Assembly (NCBI GenBank): GCA_048498315.1
Contig: JBEHYF010000007.1
Span: forward strand, 12,221-76,220
Source of the DNA: Actinoallomurus sp048498315
Lineage (GTDB): Bacteria > Actinomycetota > Actinomycetes > Streptosporangiales > Streptosporangiaceae
Direction of reading: 5' to 3'
DNA: 64,000 nt
The notes beneath the pieces are model-generated. The model had not been told where the DNA came from and searched no databases. It saw only the letters and a program-made list of their open reading frames with translations. A program made the translations under genes and the position numbers. Positions 61,810-64,000 of this stretch are shown here, in pieces. The first letter of the stretch is position 1. Each line of letters starts with the position of its first letter.

Positions 61810-62663
61810 TGGGCTCACTCCGGGAGCACGTACGGGACTGGCGTCCGCCGAAGCTGACCGCCCGCGACGTCCTGCACCCCGGCCCGGCCAGGGCGCTGGC
61901 CGGCCTGCTGGACGCCGCGCCTCCCGCCCCCGGCGGACCGCTGCCGTTCCTGTGGCACTGGCTGTACTTCCTCGACTGGCCCGCCCAGCGCGACCTCGGC
62001 GCGGATGGCCACCCGGCGCACGGGCCGTACCTGCCGCCGCTTCCCGGACGCCGCCGCATGTGGGCCGGCGGGCGGCTCACGGCGCACGGCCCGCTGCGCC
62101 TCGGCGCGCCCGCCGAACGCCTCTCCGAACCGGTCGCGGTCGAGGTGAAGGAGGGCCGCACCGGCGAGATGGTCTTCGTGACCGTGCGGCACGAGATCGT
62201 TCAGGACGGCGGGACGCGGCTGGTCGAGGAGCAGGACCACGTCTACCGGTCGGCGGAGGCGCCGGCGGCGACGCCCCGGTACACACCCGCACCCCGCGGC
62301 ACGCCGGCCTCGTCCGACCCGTGGCGGCTGCCCCTCACCGCAGAACCGACGCTGCTGTTCCGGTTCAGCGCGCTCACCGCCAACGCACACCGGATCCACT
62401 ACGACCGGCCGTACGCGCGCGAGGTCGAGGGCTACCCCGACATCGTCGTGCACGGCCCGCTGCTGGCCGTCCTCATGGCCGAACCGGCCCGCCGGGCGGC
62501 CCGTACGATCGTCCGCATGAGCTACCGGTTGCGCCGTCCCGTGTTCGCCGGCGACCCGGCGCTGGTCACCGGCGGCCCGGACGGCGACGGTGCCCGCATG
62601 TCCGTCATCGACGCGGCCGGCGAGACGAAGGCGACGGCCGAGATCGGATTCGCCGATGCATGA
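61809..62663 (+). CDS. MaoC/FAS1-type hot-dog acyl-CoA hydratase (HTD2/mesaconyl-CoA hydratase-like)
   Basis: A 284-residue double hot-dog protein. The N-terminal half contains LPFLWHWLYFLDWPAQRDLG and LPPLPGRRRMWAGGRLTAHG. The C-terminal half has the hydratase motif FSALTANAHRIHYDRPYARE followed by DIVVHGPLLAVLMAE (catalytic Asn/His region). It resembles mesaconyl-C4-CoA hydratases and HTD2-type dehydratases. It would hydrate an enoyl-CoA made by the dehydrogenase encoded downstream. ATG 61809 shares a base with the preceding stop, so it is coupled. Confidence 0.87.
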   Translation: MGSLREHVRDWRPPKLTARDVLHPGPARALAGLLDAAPPAPGGPLPFLWHWLYFLDWPAQRDLGADGHPAHGPYLPPLPGRRRMWAGGRLTAHGPLRLGAPAERLSEPVAVEVKEGRTGEMVFVTVRHEIVQDGGTRLVEEQDHVYRSAEAPAATPRYTPAPRGTPASSDPWRLPLTAEPTLLFRFSALTANAHRIHYDRPYAREVEGYPDIVVHGPLLAVLMAEPARRAARTIVRMSYRLRRPVFAGDPALVTGGPDGDGARMSVIDAAGETKATAEIGFADA

Positions 62664-63813
62664 CCTGAACGCCGAAGAGACGGCGATCGTCGAGACCGTC
62701 CGCGACTTCGTCGACCGCGACGTCCGGCCCGTCGCCCGCGAACTCGAACACGCCGACGCCTACCCGGGCGAGCTGATCGATGCGATGAAGCGCCTGGGGG
62801 TGTTCGGCCTTTCGATCCCCGAACCGTACGGCCAGGTCGCCGTGTCGACGCCGTGTTACGCACTGGTCACCGAGGAGCTGGCCCGTGGCTGGATGAGCCT
62901 GGCCGGGGCGATGGGCGGGCACACCGTCGTGTCGAAGCTGATCCTCGCGTACGGCACAGAGGAGCAGAAACGGCGCTACCTGCCGCGCATGGCGACCGGC
63001 GAGATCCGCGCAGCGATGGCGCTCACCGAACCCGGCGGCGGCTCCGATCTGCAGGCGATGCGGACGGTCGCCCGCCGCGACGGAGATGAGTACGTCGTCA
63101 ACGGGACCAAGACCTGGATCACCAACGCGCGCCGCGCCGGGCTGGTCGCCCTGCTGTGCAAGACCGATCCGGACGCCAGGCCCGCCCACTCCGGGATCAG
63201 CATCCTGCTGATGGAGAAGGTCCCCGGCTTCACCGTCTCCCGCGACCTGCCCAAGCTGGGCTATAAGGGCGTCGAGAGCTGCGAGCTGAGCTTCGACGAC
63301 TGCCGGGTGCCCGCCTCGGCGCTGCTCGGCGAGGAGGAGGGGCGCGGCTTCGCGCAGATGATGAAGGGCCTGGAGATCGGCCGCATCCAGGTCGCCGCCC
63401 GCGCCACCGGCGTCGCCCGCGCCGCCTTCGACGACGCGTTCCGGTACGCCCGGGAACGGGAGACCTTCGGAAAGCCCATCTGGAAGCACCAGAGCGTCGG
63501 CAACATGCTCGCCGACATGGCGACCAAGCTCACCGCCGCCCGCCGCCTCCTGCTGTACGCGGCGGAACGGTACGACGGCGGCGACCGGTGCGACCTGGAA
63601 GCCGGCATGGCCAAGCTGTTCGCCTCCGAGACCGCCATGGAGATCGCGCTGAACGCCATCCGCATCCACGGCGGCTACGGCTACTCCACCGAGTTCGACG
63701 TCGAACGCTACTTCCGCGACGCCCCGCTGATGATCGTCGGCGAGGGCACCAACGAGATCCAGCGCGACGTCATCGTCCGTCGGCTCGTCGCCCGCGGCGA
63801 CGCGATCTGGTGA
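62656..63813 (+). CDS. Acyl-CoA dehydrogenase
   Basis: A 385-residue FAD enzyme. MALTEPGGGSDLQAMRTVAR and YVVNGTKTWITNARRAGLVA are the acyl-CoA and FAD motifs. The catalytic base region near the C-terminus is IRIHGGYGYSTEFDVERYFR, followed by DAPLMIVGEGTNEIQRDVI; Glu in GEGTNE is the expected base. It catalyses alpha,beta-dehydrogenation of a short or branched acyl-CoA. ATG 62656 overlaps the MaoC gene by eight bases. The three genes look like a self-contained acid-activation and beta-oxidation entry unit. Confidence 0.93.
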   Translation: MHDLNAEETAIVETVRDFVDRDVRPVARELEHADAYPGELIDAMKRLGVFGLSIPEPYGQVAVSTPCYALVTEELARGWMSLAGAMGGHTVVSKLILAYGTEEQKRRYLPRMATGEIRAAMALTEPGGGSDLQAMRTVARRDGDEYVVNGTKTWITNARRAGLVALLCKTDPDARPAHSGISILLMEKVPGFTVSRDLPKLGYKGVESCELSFDDCRVPASALLGEEEGRGFAQMMKGLEIGRIQVAARATGVARAAFDDAFRYARERETFGKPIWKHQSVGNMLADMATKLTAARRLLLYAAERYDGGDRCDLEAGMAKLFASETAMEIALNAIRIHGGYGYSTEFDVERYFRDAPLMIVGEGTNEIQRDVIVRRLVARGDAIW

Positions 63814-63828
63814 GCGACGCGCCGGCGA

Positions 63829-64000
63829 TCAGTCGAACAGGTCGGCGACAGACGTCGCGGTCGCGGCGCGGTCGAGCCAGACGTCGAGTTGCCGCAGATC
63901 ACCGCAGGCGAGGATGCGAGCCCGGACCTCTTCCGGTACGTCGATGTGCCGCGCTGCCAGCACCCGCAGAAGGGACTGCGCCTCGCCTTCCGCACGTCCT
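63829..64000 (-). CDS. Partial hypothetical protein, C-terminus only (runs off the right edge)
   Basis: The minus-strand frame ending at 63829 reads GRAEGEAQSLLRVLAARHID, VPEEVRARILACGDLRQLDV and WLDRAATATSVADLFD. This helical tail is common at the end of actinobacterial Rpn/PD-(D/E)XK-nuclease-like or transposase-associated proteins. The nuclease core would lie beyond position 64000, so the family is a suggestion. It converges on the acyl-CoA dehydrogenase gene. Confidence 0.6.
   Translation of the reverse strand, partial: GRAEGEAQSLLRVLAARHIDVPEEVRARILACGDLRQLDVWLDRAATATSVADLFD

Overview
This is high-GC actinomycete DNA. The markers are F420/PPOX-type flavoproteins, an XRE-DUF5753 regulator with a DUF397-like remnant, an HATPase_c_2 regulator, DUF3040, a maleylpyruvate-isomerase-like protein, many GTG starts and widespread 4-bp stop/start overlaps. 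Gene content resembles Streptosporangiales (Actinomadura/Thermomonosporaceae-like), but the genus is a guess. No rRNA, tRNA, CRISPR array, complete IS element or replication origin was seen.

Layout. 0-5.8 kb: small single genes (AraC regulator, TIGR03086-like protein, DUF72, UspA, a 131-aa protein with a consensus SOS box at its start, a uridine-kinase-like protein without a P-loop, and a methyltransferase with a frameshifted 5' end). 5.9-15.2 kb: a sugar locus with a GH38 alpha-mannosidase, two CUT1 permeases, a binding lipoprotein and a GntR regulator whose effector domain is itself a solute-binding protein; matching palindromes lie upstream of both transcription units. 15.2-19.7 kb: a PLP lyase, an F420-type oxidoreductase and an alpha/beta hydrolase, mixed with three gene remnants (DUF5753, AraC, atpF). 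19.8-27.9 kb: an aldo/keto reductase, then the carotenoid genes crtI-crtB-crtYc-crtYd-crtT-like methyltransferase-crtU with a convergent Rieske/DUF5914 gene, suggesting an aromatic (isorenieratene-type) carotenoid; no crtE is present here. 28-30.8 kb: small regulatory genes. 30.8-35.8 kb: a PaoABC-type molybdenum aldehyde oxidoreductase and a DHA2 exporter.

35.8-40.4 kb is sparse. It holds short direct repeats, large hairpins, a cluster of dyads, two secreted-protein remnants that keep only the signal peptide and C-terminus, and a Trp/Gly-rich secreted peptide gene. 40.4-49.5 kb is a catabolic operon: Lrp/AsnC regulator, divergent fused 2-oxoacid (indolepyruvate) ferredoxin oxidoreductase, the two acyl-CoA carboxylase subunits and HMG-CoA lyase, which fits leucine-type branched-chain catabolism. 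49.5-52.7 kb is a decay island built from broken glgA, PIN-domain, questin-oxidase, alpha/beta-hydrolase and penicillin-acylase pieces. 52.8-54.6 kb carries a WxL-like secreted protein and a membrane-anchored DUF916 protein, followed by a glucoamylase remnant. 55.3-58.5 kb is an organic-acid locus (2-hydroxyacid dehydrogenase, MFS permease, divergent IclR). 58.6-64 kb holds a DHA2 exporter, a CoA-transferase/MaoC/acyl-CoA-dehydrogenase operon and a partial gene at the right edge.

Caveat: several frame breaks sit in G/C runs, so some 'pseudogenes' could be sequencing indels. Remnants that lack whole domains cannot be explained that way.
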